Counted from the first letter of the stretch, positions 24,812 to 34,545 are shown. The stretch is DNA of 64,000 bases from DATHXC01 sp035459965 (GCA_035459965.1 DATHXC010000011.1:62001-126000); one strand, 5' to 3'. Made by a program: numbers and translations. Notes: generated from the letters alone by a model not told the origin.

Positions 24812-27800
24812 GAAGTTCTCCAATTGGATCTGGTGCAGATTGTTTTTTGTAATGCCTGTGTACGATGCTGAACACGACAGGAACGAACATGAGCGTGGCA
24901 ATAGTGGCGAATATGAGGCCACCGATCACGGCGCGACCCAGCGGGGCATTCTGCTCGCCGCCTTCGCCTAGGCCAAGTGCCATAGGCAGCATACCGATGA
25001 TCATGGCCAGTGCAGTCATTAATACCGGACGGAAACGCACGAAACCTGCATCCAGCGCTGCAGCAGTAGCATCACCCAACTGCTCCAGGCGCTCACGTGC
25101 AAAGCTGATCACCAGCACGCTATTGGCAGTGGCAACGCCCATACACATGATGGCACCGGTCAGGGCCGGTACGGATAGTGGCGTATAGGTCACGAACAGC
25201 ATCCACACGATACCTGCCAATGCGGCAGGCAATGCGGTAATAATCACGAATGGGTCGCTCCATGACTGGAAGTTGACCACGATTAGCAGGTAGATCAGCA
25301 CGATGGCACCGAGTAGGCCAAACAGCAGGCCGGAGAAGGCACTATCCATGGTCTTGACCTGGCCCAGCAGGGCCACGGTTGCCCCCTTGGGCACCTGGTC
25401 GGCAGTATCTGCGATGATGCGCTGGATATCCTTGGCCACTGCGCCCAGGTCTCTATCCTGCGTTGCGGCGTTGATCTGTACCATGGCCTGGATGTCGTAT
25501 TGACTCAGCACGGCATTACCGGTGCTCCGTTTGAAGGTGGCGAGTGCGCCCAGTGTTTGCGAGCTATTGCTGCCAGCGCTGCTGATAGGCAGGTTGGCGA
25601 GTGCATTTAAGGTATCCAGCCGATATTGTGGTGTCTGCATGACGATAGGGTAGGACACGCCGTTAGCTGGGTTTAACCAGAATGTGGGCGCGACCTGCGA
25701 GCTACCGGCAAGATTCACCACCAGACTGTTAGTCACATCTCTTGTGCTGATGCCCACCTCTTGTGAACGTGTGCGATCAACATTGATGTCAAACACCGGG
25801 TTGGCGCGTGACTGCTGGATACGGGCATCGACTACGCCGGGAATCTGGCGGATTTTGGCCAGTAGCTTATTGGCGTAATCGAAATTATCTGAGAGCTTGC
25901 CGCCTCGAATCTGCAGGTCGATAGGCGCAGGCGAGCCGAAATTCAATATCTGGCTGACGATATCAGCAGGCGGGAACGAGAAGGTAGTGCCCGGGAACTG
26001 ACGTGGCAATTCTTCACGCAAGCGGCGCACATATTCTGCGGTCGGTTTGTGGTCTTCCTTGAGCGCGATCTGGATATCGCCATCCTGCGAACCTATCAGG
26101 CCGGTATTGTTGTAGGTCATGTTGATGCCGCTGGTCGGCATGCCGATATTGTCGACGATAGTGGCAATCTCTTCTGCCGGGATAATGCGCTTGATGGCCG
26201 ACTGGATGACCGCAAAGCGCGTAGCGGTTTCTTCCACGCGGGTACCAACGGGTACGCGTACATGCATGAGTATTTGCCCGCCATCTACCGCCGGGAAGAA
26301 GTTACGGCCCAGGAATGGAATCAGCAGGAAAGACAGCATCACCACAACTAGGAAACCCAGCACGAAGATACGGCGATGTGCCACCGCCATTTCCAGCAAG
26401 CCTTTATAACCAGCACGGAAGCGCTCGAAACGCGCTTCGAAACCGCGCTGGAAATGCACCAGCGGATTGCGGGTTGGAGTCAGTGTTGTGCCATCCTCAT
26501 CGGTATGTGGAGCATGAGGAAGGAGCAGGTAGTTGGCCATGGTCGGCACCAGGGTACGCGACAGGATAAATGAGCTCACCATGGCGAACATTACCGCCTC
26601 GGCCATCGGCACGAACAGGAAGCGTGACACGCCCTCAAGGAAGAACATCGGCACGAACACGATGCAGATACATAGCAGCGACACAAATGCTGGTGTGACG
26701 ATCTGCGCTGCACCGTCGAGGATGGATTGCTCAACCTGCTTGCCTTGTTCCAAGTGCCAGTTGATGTTCTCGATAGTCACCGTGGCGTCATCCACCAGTA
26801 TGCCCACTGCCAGTGCCAGGCCGCCAAGGGTCATGATATTGAGGGTTTCACCGATGGCTGATAAGCCCATGATAGCGCCCAGGATGGACAGCGGAATGGA
26901 CACGGCAATAATCACCGTAGAGCGCCAGCTACCTAGGAACAGCAAAATCATCAGGCTGGTGAGCACCGCCGCCAATACACCTTCAAACGCCACCCCGGTG
27001 ATGGCGGCGCGTACAAATACTGACTGGTCATTGATGGGCGCAACCACCAGGTTGTCTGGCAGGCTGGATTTGATTTCCGCCAGTTTGTCTTTCACCCCAG
27101 AGACAATTGAAAGCGTCGAGGTAGCACCGTTCTTGAGTACTGACATGAGTACCGAGCGACCACCATCGACGTGCACGATATTGCTTTGCGGCGGGTTGCC
27201 GTCGCGCACATGCGCTACATCGCGCACATACACGGTCGCGCCATTCACGACTTTTACCGGCAGGTTGCCAAGGTCTTCAATCGCTGCTGCCGAGTTGTTG
27301 AGATGCAGGGTGTATTCGAAGCTCCCTATCTTCTGCGTACCTACCGGAATAATCAGGTTATGCGCAGCCAATGCATTGGCAACGTCTTGTGCCGATAATC
27401 CGCGCGCCTGTATCGCTGATGGGTCAAGGTCGATCTGCACCTGTCGGGTTTTGCCGCCAAACGGGAAAGGCACGGCAGCGCCCGGCACCGTCACCAGGCG
27501 GGTACGAATGACGTTCAGGCCGAGATCAGCAAGATTCTGCTCAGTCAGGCCTTTGCCGGAAAGTGCGATCTGCAGTATAGGCACGGTGGAAGCACTGTAA
27601 TTCAGGATAAGCGGGGGAGTGGTGCCCGTCGGCATCTGGCGTGTAACCGCCTGCGATACAGCTGTCACCTGCGCATTGGCGGTAGCGATATTTACACCAG
27701 GCTGGAAGAAAATCTTGACGATGCCAAAACCGGTATAAGAATTGGCTTCAATATGCTCAATATCGTTGACGGTGGTAGTCAGCACGCGCTCATAGAGTGT

Positions 27801-27995
27801 GGTGATGCGGCCTGCCATTTCGTCTGGTGGCAAGCCAGTGTATTGCCAGACCACGGCAATCACCGGTATCTTGATTTGGGGGAAGATATCCACCGGGGTG
27901 CGTAACGCCGCCAATGTGCCGACAATCAGCATCAGTAGCGCCATGACCACAAAGGTATATGGCCGCTTTAGAGCAATACTAACTACATTGAACAT
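24801..27995 (-). CDS. RND efflux transporter permease
   Basis: The 1064-residue protein is of normal length for the HAE1-like family. It has twelve membrane segments, with the first at residues about 13-31, and repeated periplasmic porter loops. The TM4 segment GGLALAVGILVDDATVTIENI carries the proton-relay aspartates (DD). It is the first gene of the operon permease - adaptor - NodT-like channel. Exported compounds cannot be told from sequence. A LysR gene is divergent, with a 232-base gap that holds a 16-bp palindrome. Confidence 0.93.
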   Translation of the reverse strand: MFNVVSIALKRPYTFVVMALLMLIVGTLAALRTPVDIFPQIKIPVIAVVWQYTGLPPDEMAGRITTLYERVLTTTVNDIEHIEANSYTGFGIVKIFFQPGVNIATANAQVTAVSQAVTRQMPTGTTPPLILNYSASTVPILQIALSGKGLTEQNLADLGLNVIRTRLVTVPGAAVPFPFGGKTRQVQIDLDPSAIQARGLSAQDVANALAAHNLIIPVGTQKIGSFEYTLHLNNSAAAIEDLGNLPVKVVNGATVYVRDVAHVRDGNPPQSNIVHVDGGRSVLMSVLKNGATSTLSIVSGVKDKLAEIKSSLPDNLVVAPINDQSVFVRAAITGVAFEGVLAAVLTSLMILLFLGSWRSTVIIAVSIPLSILGAIMGLSAIGETLNIMTLGGLALAVGILVDDATVTIENINWHLEQGKQVEQSILDGAAQIVTPAFVSLLCICIVFVPMFFLEGVSRFLFVPMAEAVMFAMVSSFILSRTLVPTMANYLLLPHAPHTDEDGTTLTPTRNPLVHFQRGFEARFERFRAGYKGLLEMAVAHRRIFVLGFLVVVMLSFLLIPFLGRNFFPAVDGGQILMHVRVPVGTRVEETATRFAVIQSAIKRIIPAEEIATIVDNIGMPTSGINMTYNNTGLIGSQDGDIQIALKEDHKPTAEYVRRLREELPRQFPGTTFSFPPADIVSQILNFGSPAPIDLQIRGGKLSDNFDYANKLLAKIRQIPGVVDARIQQSRANPVFDINVDRTRSQEVGISTRDVTNSLVVNLAGSSQVAPTFWLNPANGVSYPIVMQTPQYRLDTLNALANLPISSAGSNSSQTLGALATFKRSTGNAVLSQYDIQAMVQINAATQDRDLGAVAKDIQRIIADTADQVPKGATVALLGQVKTMDSAFSGLLFGLLGAIVLIYLLIVVNFQSWSDPFVIITALPAALAGIVWMLFVTYTPLSVPALTGAIMCMGVATANSVLVISFARERLEQLGDATAAALDAGFVRFRPVLMTALAMIIGMLPMALGLGEGGEQNAPLGRAVIGGLIFATIATLMFVPVVFSIVHRHYKKQSAPDPIGELHAV

Positions 27996-28116
27996 AAAAT
28001 TGAATCCAGCAATATTCAGTCATACAACACCGATTGAGCCGTGGCTTGCAGCTGGCAGGGTGGCGGAAAAGTGGTGCCAAATACCTAGCCTGATTTAGGC
28101 GTAAGTTTGGCCTATG

Positions 28117-28132
28117 GCATGATGCATCATGC
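28117..28132. promoter_or_regulatory. 16-bp perfect palindrome between the RND operon and its divergent LysR gene
   Basis: GCATGATGCATCATGC is its own reverse complement. It lies 96 bases ahead of the LysR start and about 120 bases ahead of the permease start. It is a good candidate operator for the LysR protein. Confidence 0.5.
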
Positions 28133-28227
28133 GATCATCGGGTACAATTCCCTATATATTCACAGTAGATGTGAAAAAATGCGCAAAACTAATTAATTTA
28201 ACATTAACGCCAGATTGTGAAAATTTG

Positions 28228-29103
28228 ATGTTTGACTGGGAAGACCTCCGCTATTTCGCTGTATTCGCGCGGGAAAAATCGTTATCTGCGGCCGCGCGCC
28301 AATTAAAAGTGGATCATGCCACCATCGCTCGCAGGATCGCCGCCCTGGAACTGGCCTTGAACCTCAAACTGGTGGACAGGCGCCCTAGGTCATACGAGCT
28401 CACGGATAATGGTCGCCGTATTGCCGCGCTTGGCGCCAAGATGGAGGATGAAGCCTTTGCTGTGGGTCGCGCCGCCATGGCTGGCCAGCTTGGCCTTACA
28501 GGCGAGGTATCCATCAGTGCGCCACCCACCATGGCCAATACCCTTATTGCCCCGCACCTGGGCAAGTTGCGCCAGAGGTTTCCAGGTATTCATATCAGGT
28601 TGATCGGTGAAGCTCGGATTGCTTCATTGTTGCACCGCGAAAGCGATATTGCCGTGCGCCTGATCCGGCCCACGGAGAGCAATCTGGTGGCGCGCAAGAT
28701 CGGGAGTGTGACTTTCTCCATGTATGCCTCACCTGCTTACCTGGCAATGACTTCACCAGAAAACTACACCTTCATTGCCTTCGACAAAAGCATGGAAAAC
28801 CTCACGCAGCAACAATGGCTGAAAGGCTACGCAGAGAATCGGCCCATCGTATTGCGCACGTATGACCTGGAAACACAGCGCATCGCCGCGTTGGCAGGCG
28901 TTGGGATCGCAGCACTACCGCATTATGTAGCCAACCGTGAACCTGACCTGGAAAGGCTCGATGTCGATAGCAGCACGCTGGCGAATGACATCTGGCTGGT
29001 TGTGCATGATGACTTGCGCCATGCTCCAGCTGTTAGGGCGGTGATGGATTTTCTGGTGGACTGCTTTCAGGGCGAACAGCTGCCGTCAGCTACAAAAAGT
29101 TGA
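28228..29103 (+). CDS. LysR family transcriptional regulator
   Basis: The start is taken as the ATG at 28228, giving MFDWEDLRYFAVFAREKSLS and about 291 residues, which is the usual LysR N terminus; upstream codons look non-coding. The helix-turn-helix (SAAARQLKVDHATIARRIAALE) is typical of the subgroup with short N termini. It is divergent from the RND efflux operon and probably regulates it. Its 3' end lies four bases from the end of the convergent glycosylase gene. Confidence 0.87.
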   Translation: MFDWEDLRYFAVFAREKSLSAAARQLKVDHATIARRIAALELALNLKLVDRRPRSYELTDNGRRIAALGAKMEDEAFAVGRAAMAGQLGLTGEVSISAPPTMANTLIAPHLGKLRQRFPGIHIRLIGEARIASLLHRESDIAVRLIRPTESNLVARKIGSVTFSMYASPAYLAMTSPENYTFIAFDKSMENLTQQQWLKGYAENRPIVLRTYDLETQRIAALAGVGIAALPHYVANREPDLERLDVDSSTLANDIWLVVHDDLRHAPAVRAVMDFLVDCFQGEQLPSATKS

Positions 29104-29106
29104 AAC

Positions 29107-29739
29107 TTAGCGCGGTACGCGCCACAAATACCAGGCCGCAATGCTGCGATAAGGGCTCCAGGCCTGGCCTAGAAGTGTGATTTCCTTGCTGGTCGGTGGT
29201 GCATCTAGCAATTTCAATCGTTTGTAGCCATCCTTCACACCAAAATCATCTGCGGGTAGCACATCAAGCCGCCCCAGCGTGAATATCAGCAGCATCTCCA
29301 CCGTCCAGCGGCCTATGCCTTTTAAAGACACTAGCCGCGTAATCAGTTCATCGTTGGACATGCCCTCTGCTTCCTGCCGTATAGGCACCACGCCATTCAT
29401 AGCCGCACTGGCGATGCCCTGTATTGTTTCTATCTTGCGCGCAGAAAATCCACAGGCCCTTAACTGGTCGAATTCTGTCGCTACCAATTGCGCTGGCTGA
29501 GGAAACTGGTCAGCGTAAAGCGCCAGCATCCTTCTGGTAATGGCCTCTGCCGCCTTGCCATGTAGTTGCTGATAGGCCACCGCCCGCACCAGTGATTCGT
29601 ATGGATCCTGCTCAAGTTCGGCATCCAGCAGGCATGGCCCGACGACTGCTATCAGGCGCGCCCAGTCGCTATCCACTTGGGATAGAAAATCAGTGGCTGA
29701 CTGATACGGATAGTTGGTTTCGGTTGCAATCCCCATCAT
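29107..29739 (-). CDS. DNA-3-methyladenine glycosylase II (AlkA-like, HhH-GPD family)
   Basis: This 210-residue enzyme would remove alkylated bases in base-excision repair. The helix-hairpin-helix is at LKGIGRWTVEMLLIF (about residue 140), followed by the GPD-type loop with the likely catalytic aspartate in LPADDFGV. It lacks the N-terminal AlkA domain, so it resembles the short MAG-type enzymes. Its start overlaps the stop of the LysR gene at 29736 by ATGA, so the two are cotranscribed. The Ada gene lies 2 kb away, which supports an alkylation-repair role. Confidence 0.88.
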   Translation of the reverse strand: MMGIATETNYPYQSATDFLSQVDSDWARLIAVVGPCLLDAELEQDPYESLVRAVAYQQLHGKAAEAITRRMLALYADQFPQPAQLVATEFDQLRACGFSARKIETIQGIASAAMNGVVPIRQEAEGMSNDELITRLVSLKGIGRWTVEMLLIFTLGRLDVLPADDFGVKDGYKRLKLLDAPPTSKEITLLGQAWSPYRSIAAWYLWRVPR

Positions 29740-30632
29740 AAAATACTGGCTATTTTATTATTGCAATAGTCGATGAACTGACGAACTCGAAATGGAATTT
29801 GAGTTCTTTCTGAGTAATAAATGTAGATGCCCAGTCTTTTGGTTCTTCCTTCTGGGATCAAGCTGACTAACTCCCCAGCTGCTAACTCTTTTTTCACTAG
29901 ATATTCGCTTAATTGACCTATGCCTATGCCGCGTTTAACAGCCTCGATCTCAGATTCAATGTTGTTGAATCTGGCAACTGCGGGTATGTGAACATATTCC
30001 AGCTCTCCTTTAATCTGAATCTCCCAAGGCAATTCCTTGCCAGTTTGCGGATGTAGAAAGCCTGTGCAACGATGATTTTGAATATCTTGCATGCTGCATG
30101 GTGTTCCATATTTTTCAAGGTAGGATGGTGCTGCGCATATTACAGAGACAATATCACCCAGTTTTCTGGAAATGACATTTCGCTCAGGTGAAAAACCAGT
30201 CCTGAATCCTATATCGATCCTCTGGCTGACCGTATCGACAAACTCGTCACTCAGCATGAGATCGAAATAAATCTCATGATGGGATGCCTGGAACTCATCT
30301 ATCAATGACACTAAAACACGATTGCCAAAAGCCAAAGGCGCAGCTAAACGGATCCTGCCTTTCATGCCACGCCTGTTTTCCTCAAGGCCTTCCAGTGCAT
30401 CGCTGAGCATTTGCATGCCGGGGTTTGCACTCTGGAATAGATGTTCACCTTCTTCAGTAAGGCTTAAATGGCGAGTAGTTCTGTGCAATAGCTTTAAGCC
30501 GAGATGTTTCTCAAGATGCTTAACGGCTTTGCTAACAGCCTGTGGCGAGACACCTTCATCAATTGCCGCCTTCCTGAAACTCATGGCATTAGCGACGGCC
30601 AGGAACATGGTGAGTGATCGGGTCAATTCCAT
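29736..30632 (-). CDS. LysR family transcriptional regulator
   Basis: I chose the ATG at 30632 (MELTRSLTMFLAVANAMSFR), since the ten earlier residues are not typical of the family. The product has about 298 residues with the helix-turn-helix RKAAIDEGVSPQAVSKAVKHLE. The gene is clearly richer in A and T than the flanking repair genes. It is divergent from an SDR gene across a gap with a palindrome and overlaps the glycosylase gene by four bases. It most likely controls the SDR gene. Confidence 0.87.
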   Translation of the reverse strand: MELTRSLTMFLAVANAMSFRKAAIDEGVSPQAVSKAVKHLEKHLGLKLLHRTTRHLSLTEEGEHLFQSANPGMQMLSDALEGLEENRRGMKGRIRLAAPLAFGNRVLVSLIDEFQASHHEIYFDLMLSDEFVDTVSQRIDIGFRTGFSPERNVISRKLGDIVSVICAAPSYLEKYGTPCSMQDIQNHRCTGFLHPQTGKELPWEIQIKGELEYVHIPAVARFNNIESEIEAVKRGIGIGQLSEYLVKKELAAGELVSLIPEGRTKRLGIYIYYSERTQIPFRVRQFIDYCNNKIASIL

Positions 30633-30650
30633 ATAAGCAACCTTTGGTTG

Positions 30651-30666
30651 ATAATTAAACAATTAT
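30651..30666. promoter_or_regulatory. Candidate LysR operator between the LysR and SDR genes
   Basis: ATAATT and AATTAT flank AAAC, giving a perfect six-base inverted repeat. It lies within a larger inverted pair TTGATAA (30648-30654) and TTATCAA (30680-30686). Its position in the divergent gap fits a LysR site. Confidence 0.4.
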
Positions 30667-30751
30667 ATTGTGTATTTTCTTATCAATCCAGCTTAATTAT
30701 GATGATCTCCATGTACTGCAATTCGCAGCACATTCACTAAAGGAGAGCAAC

Positions 30752-31591
30752 ATGAGCACAAATTCAAAGGTATGGTTTATCACAGGGGCATCAAGAGGTT
30801 TTGGGGCATTGATAGCAAAAGACGCATTGGCGCGTGGTGACAAAGTAGTCGCCACTGCACGTAATCCACAGACGGTGATAGATGCTTTAGGAAACCATCC
30901 CAACTTGCTTGCACTAAAACTGGATGTAACAAATGAAATTGCCGCCATTGAGGCAGCTAAGCTATCTATACAACAGTTTTCGCGGATCGATGTACTCGTG
31001 AATAATGCCGGTTATGGCTTACTGGGCGCGGTGGAAGAATCCGGTGATCAAGAAGTAAAAGATTTATTTAACACCAATGTCTTTGGTTTGCTTAACGTCA
31101 TTCGCGCTGTTGTACCTTATATGCGCAAACAGGCGAGCGGACATATCCTCAATATCTCCTCAATCGGCGGATATGCTTCATACCCTGGCTGGGGTGTATA
31201 TTGTGCAACCAAATTTGCAGTTGAAGCGCTCACCGAATCTCTTGCCTATGAACTCAAGCCATTAGGCGTGATGGCCACAACGGTAGAACCAGGTTTTTTC
31301 CGCACAGACTTTCTAGATAGTACATCCCTGGTTTCAACCAAAAACAGTTTTGCTGAATACGCAGAGACTGTAGGTAGCATGCGTGATTTTGCAGCATCAG
31401 CGAACCATGCCCAACCCGGTGATCCCGCAAAACTGTCACAGGCGATATTGAAGCTGGTTGATTGCAAAACCCCGCCATTAAGATTGCCACTGGGTTCAGA
31501 TACCGTGCATAAGATTACTGAAAAGAACCAATTTGTAGAAAAGGAATTGAGCGATTGGAAAGAGGTCGCGATTTCTACCGATTTTGAATAA
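30752..31591 (+). CDS. SDR family oxidoreductase
   Basis: The start at 30752 (MSTNSKVWFITGASRGFG) has AGGAGAG at a good distance. The product is about 279 residues. The cofactor motif TGASRGFG and ATARNP (NADP preference) are near the N terminus, followed by NNAGYG and the active-site YCATK. The TGxxxGFG form and the C-terminal extension place it in the classical group often annotated as oxidoreductase of unknown substrate. It is divergent from the LysR gene at 29736. The A+T content is higher than in nearby genes. Confidence 0.87.
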   Translation: MSTNSKVWFITGASRGFGALIAKDALARGDKVVATARNPQTVIDALGNHPNLLALKLDVTNEIAAIEAAKLSIQQFSRIDVLVNNAGYGLLGAVEESGDQEVKDLFNTNVFGLLNVIRAVVPYMRKQASGHILNISSIGGYASYPGWGVYCATKFAVEALTESLAYELKPLGVMATTVEPGFFRTDFLDSTSLVSTKNSFAEYAETVGSMRDFAASANHAQPGDPAKLSQAILKLVDCKTPPLRLPLGSDTVHKITEKNQFVEKELSDWKEVAISTDFE

Positions 31592-31747
31592 TGCTAATTA
31601 TTCCCGGCATCAAATAAATGATATCGGGAATTTGGCTATGCTGAATATTGATTGACAGCCGAATTCAAAAGCAAGAGTCGGAGTGTGTGATTAGGCGCAG
31701 GTGGGTAAAGTGGTATTCATCATGTGTATCATGACAATGGAAACGAA

Positions 31748-32851
31748 ATGAAGCTACGAGACAAAAATGCACAACTGGCTGCCGCTACAGGGCGCGATCC
31801 GCGCTGGGCTAGCGTGCTTGCGCGTGATGCCAGTGCCGATGGCAGCTTCTATTATTCGGTCAGGTCTACGGGCGTCTATTGCAAACCATCCTGCGCCGCA
31901 CGTACCGCACGGCCGGAGAATGTACAGTTTCACCCAACCATGAGCGAGGCAGAGCTTGCAGGCTTTCGACCATGCAAACGCTGCAAGCCGGACCAGCCCG
32001 CACTTGCTGAGCAGCATGCGGCTATCATCGCGGCAATCTGCCAGCAGATAGAAAATTCGGAAACAGCAATCCAGCTGGATGAATTGGCTAGCGCCGCAGG
32101 CATGAGCGTCTATCATTTTCATCGCGTATTCAAAGCCGCTACCGGTATCACGCCCAAAGCTTACTCGTCAGCGCATCGAGCACAGCGATTGCGAAGTGAA
32201 TTGAGCAAGGGTGGCAGCGTGACCGATGCAATCTATGAAGCTGGCTATAACTCCAACAGCCGTTTTTACGAGAAATCCAGTCAGGTATTAGGCATGACAC
32301 CCAGCAACTATCGGGCTGGCGGCATCAATACCGAGATCAGGTTTGCAATCGGGGAATGTGCGCTGGGCTCAATACTGGTGGCGAGCAGCAAGATAGGCGT
32401 GTGCGCGATATTCCTGGGGGATGACCCGGATAGACTGGTGCGTGATTTGCAGGATGCTTTCCCGCGTGCGCGCCTGATTGGCGGTGATCAGGACTATGAG
32501 CAGCTGGCTGCCAGGGTAGTTGGCTATATCGAGGCACCAGATAGTAATTCCGAACAGTTCCGGCATTTACCGCTGGATATCCGTGGCACTGCCTTCCAGC
32601 AAAGAGTATGGCAGGCGTTACGTGAAATCCCGGCTGGTAAAACCGTAAGTTATACCGACATCGCCCAATTGATAGGTTCCCCCAAGGCGATACGTGCTGT
32701 TGCTGGCGCTTGTGCGGCTAATACGCTGGCGGTTGCTATTCCCTGTCATCGAGTAGTGCGGAACGATGGCGCTATATCGGGCTATCGCTGGGGCGTGGAG
32801 CGTAAACGTGAATTGCTGAAGATGGAAGCTGGAACGGACTCGCACAAATAA
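31748..32851 (+). CDS. ada: Bifunctional Ada: AraC-type activator and O6-methylguanine-DNA methyltransferase
   Basis: I chose the ATG at 31748 (MKLRDKNAQ); a GTG eight codons upstream is possible. The product of about 367 residues has the N-terminal zinc/methyl-acceptor domain with four cysteines (GVYCKPSC and FRPCKRCKP), an AraC helix-turn-helix middle part (MSVYHFHRVFKAATGITPKAY) and the C-terminal methyltransferase with the active PCHRVVR motif. It reverses O6-alkylguanine and phosphotriester damage and activates the adaptive response. A terminator overlaps the stop codon. Confidence 0.93.
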   Translation: MKLRDKNAQLAAATGRDPRWASVLARDASADGSFYYSVRSTGVYCKPSCAARTARPENVQFHPTMSEAELAGFRPCKRCKPDQPALAEQHAAIIAAICQQIENSETAIQLDELASAAGMSVYHFHRVFKAATGITPKAYSSAHRAQRLRSELSKGGSVTDAIYEAGYNSNSRFYEKSSQVLGMTPSNYRAGGINTEIRFAIGECALGSILVASSKIGVCAIFLGDDPDRLVRDLQDAFPRARLIGGDQDYEQLAARVVGYIEAPDSNSEQFRHLPLDIRGTAFQQRVWQALREIPAGKTVSYTDIAQLIGSPKAIRAVAGACAANTLAVAIPCHRVVRNDGAISGYRWGVERKRELLKMEAGTDSHK

Positions 32852-32881
32852 AAAGGCCAACTGATAGCAGTTGGCCTTTTT
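32850..32881. terminator. Bidirectional terminator between ada and sodB
   Basis: AAAAAGGCCAACTG and its complement form perfect 14-base arms with the loop ATAG, ending in T5. It serves ada on the plus strand and sodB on the minus strand. Confidence 0.95.
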
Positions 32882-32904
32882 ACAATCCAGCTTAAGCTCG
32901 AATA

Positions 32905-33486
32905 TTAAGCAAAGTTAGCAGCAGCAAAATCCCAGTTGGCCAATGAAGCCAGGAATGTTTCTACAAACTTTGGGCGTGCATTGCGGTAGTCGATGTAATA
33001 GGCATGTTCCCATACGTCGATAGTCAACAAGGCTTTGTCGCCAGTGGTCAGAGGAGTTCCTGCCGGGCCCATGTTAACGATATCGACTGAGCCGTCAGCC
33101 TTTTTCACCAGCCATGTCCAGCCGGAACCGAAGTTGCCGACCGCTGAAGTCTGGAATGCTTTCTTGAATTCGTCGAAAGAACCCCATTTTGCATTGATCG
33201 CATCAGCCAGCGCGCCGGTTGGAGCTCCACCGCCATTAGGCTTGAGGCAGCTCCAGAAAAATGTGTGGTTCCACACCTGGGCTGAGTTGTTGTAGATGCC
33301 GCCAGAAGATTTCTTGATGATGTCTTCCAGGCTGGCGTTTTCAAACTCAGTACCCTTGATCAGGTTATTGAGGTTAGTCACATAAGCTTGATGGTGCTTG
33401 CTGTAGTGATAGTCAAAGGTCTCTTCTGAGAGATGCGGTGCTAAAGCGGTTTTAGCATAGGGTAGTGGGGGTAGTTGATGTTCCAT
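32905..33486 (-). CDS. sodB: Superoxide dismutase, iron type
   Basis: This 193-residue enzyme converts superoxide to peroxide and oxygen in the cytoplasm. The metal ligands are visible: His in SEETFDYHYSKHHQAYV, His in AQVWNHTFFW, and Asp and His in DVWEHAYYIDY. The length and the SVGNFGSGWTWLV-like segment (SAVGNFGSGWTWLV) match iron SODs. The gene is monocistronic: 167 bases separate it from xerC upstream, and a strong terminator lies downstream. Confidence 0.95.
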   Translation of the reverse strand: MEHQLPPLPYAKTALAPHLSEETFDYHYSKHHQAYVTNLNNLIKGTEFENASLEDIIKKSSGGIYNNSAQVWNHTFFWSCLKPNGGGAPTGALADAINAKWGSFDEFKKAFQTSAVGNFGSGWTWLVKKADGSVDIVNMGPAGTPLTTGDKALLTIDVWEHAYYIDYRNARPKFVETFLASLANWDFAAANFA

Positions 33487-33653
33487 GACAGTCCTTTAGA
33501 AAATGAAGAAAGATTCCACATTTGGGTGTTGATACTTCAAGCCCGATTTTGCCACAAGATGGCGGTGATAAAAACTGCTATATGGTTAGGGATTATTACC
33601 CAGCACAAGTTCCATTGATGTTCGCTGGCGTACAAAGTAGCGTGACAGCAATG

Positions 33654-34529
33654 TTATTTCTTACGCGCCCTTGGGTGCGCAGCGTCATAAACTTTCGCCA
33701 GATGTTGAAAGTCAAGATGCGTGTACACCTGCGTGGTACTGATATTGGCATGCCCCAGCATCTCCTGCACTGCACGCAGATCCCCGCTAGATTGCAGTAC
33801 ATGTGTTGCAAAGCTATGACGCAGCATGTGCGGATGCACACTGCTGTTGATACCTTGTTTGATCGCCCATTCTTTAAGCCGGTATTGCACGGCTCGGGCA
33901 CTGATGCGGCGGCCCTGCTGGGTGATAAACACTGCATTTGCATCCGCGTTGGGAATCAGTGCGCGAGCTTGCAACCATTGCTGGATGGCACTCATGGCAT
34001 GGCTGCCCATGGGCACGATGCGGGTTTTGTTACCTTTGCCGGTGACCTCTACAGTGCCTTCCGTAAAGCTCAAGGCGTCAATGTTCAGCCCAATCAGCTC
34101 TGCCAGTCGTAACCCGGAAGAATAAAAAAGCTCGACGATGGCGTGGTCACGCAGGGTGAGAGGGTCATCACCTTGCAGGCTGACAAATTTAACAGTTTGT
34201 TCTACCGAGAGTGCTTGCGGCAACGTTTTGGGTGACTTGGGCGCTTTCATGCCGGTGCATGGATTGTTAGTGAAATCGTAATGCTGGATCAGGTAATTAA
34301 AAAAGCCACGCCACGACGACAGCATGCGCGCAATGCTTTTTCCACCCAGGCCTCGCCCGTGCAAGCTGCCGATAAAGCGTCGGATATGCGCAGCTTGCGT
34401 TTCATTGAGAGGCTGCTTATCTGCTAGCGCCAGCAGCGTTTTGATGTCCCGCGCGTAATTTTCTCTGGTGAGCGGGCTCAAGCCGCGCTCAAAGGTTAGG
34501 TGGTCGAGATAATTGGCTAGATAATCCAC
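33654..34529 (-). CDS. xerC: Tyrosine recombinase XerC
   Basis: XerC works with XerD at dif to resolve chromosome dimers. The 291-residue product has the N-terminal SAM-like domain (about 1-85) and the catalytic domain with the active residues: Arg in SSGLRLAELIG, the HxxR box MLRHSFATHVL, the GHANISTTQVYTHLD segment and the final Tyr. It is the last gene of the block lpxL-like - dapF - DUF484 - xerC, an order widely conserved in proteobacteria, which is why I prefer XerC over XerD. Confidence 0.93.
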   Translation of the reverse strand: MDYLANYLDHLTFERGLSPLTRENYARDIKTLLALADKQPLNETQAAHIRRFIGSLHGRGLGGKSIARMLSSWRGFFNYLIQHYDFTNNPCTGMKAPKSPKTLPQALSVEQTVKFVSLQGDDPLTLRDHAIVELFYSSGLRLAELIGLNIDALSFTEGTVEVTGKGNKTRIVPMGSHAMSAIQQWLQARALIPNADANAVFITQQGRRISARAVQYRLKEWAIKQGINSSVHPHMLRHSFATHVLQSSGDLRAVQEMLGHANISTTQVYTHLDFQHLAKVYDAAHPRARKK

Positions 34530-34545
34530 TGGGCGTGTGTTGTGC

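Noticed and set aside
26533..27600. Long antisense frame of 355 codons within the RND permease gene
   Set aside because: It is the mirror of a clearly coding strand; low-complexity Thr/Arg/Ser-rich translation without domains.
33522..34112. 196-codon antisense frame across xerC
   Set aside because: Opposite strand encodes XerC with all catalytic residues.
33654..34529. Integrase of a mobile element
   Set aside because: Context with dapF and DUF484 marks it as the housekeeping XerC; no attachment repeats seen.
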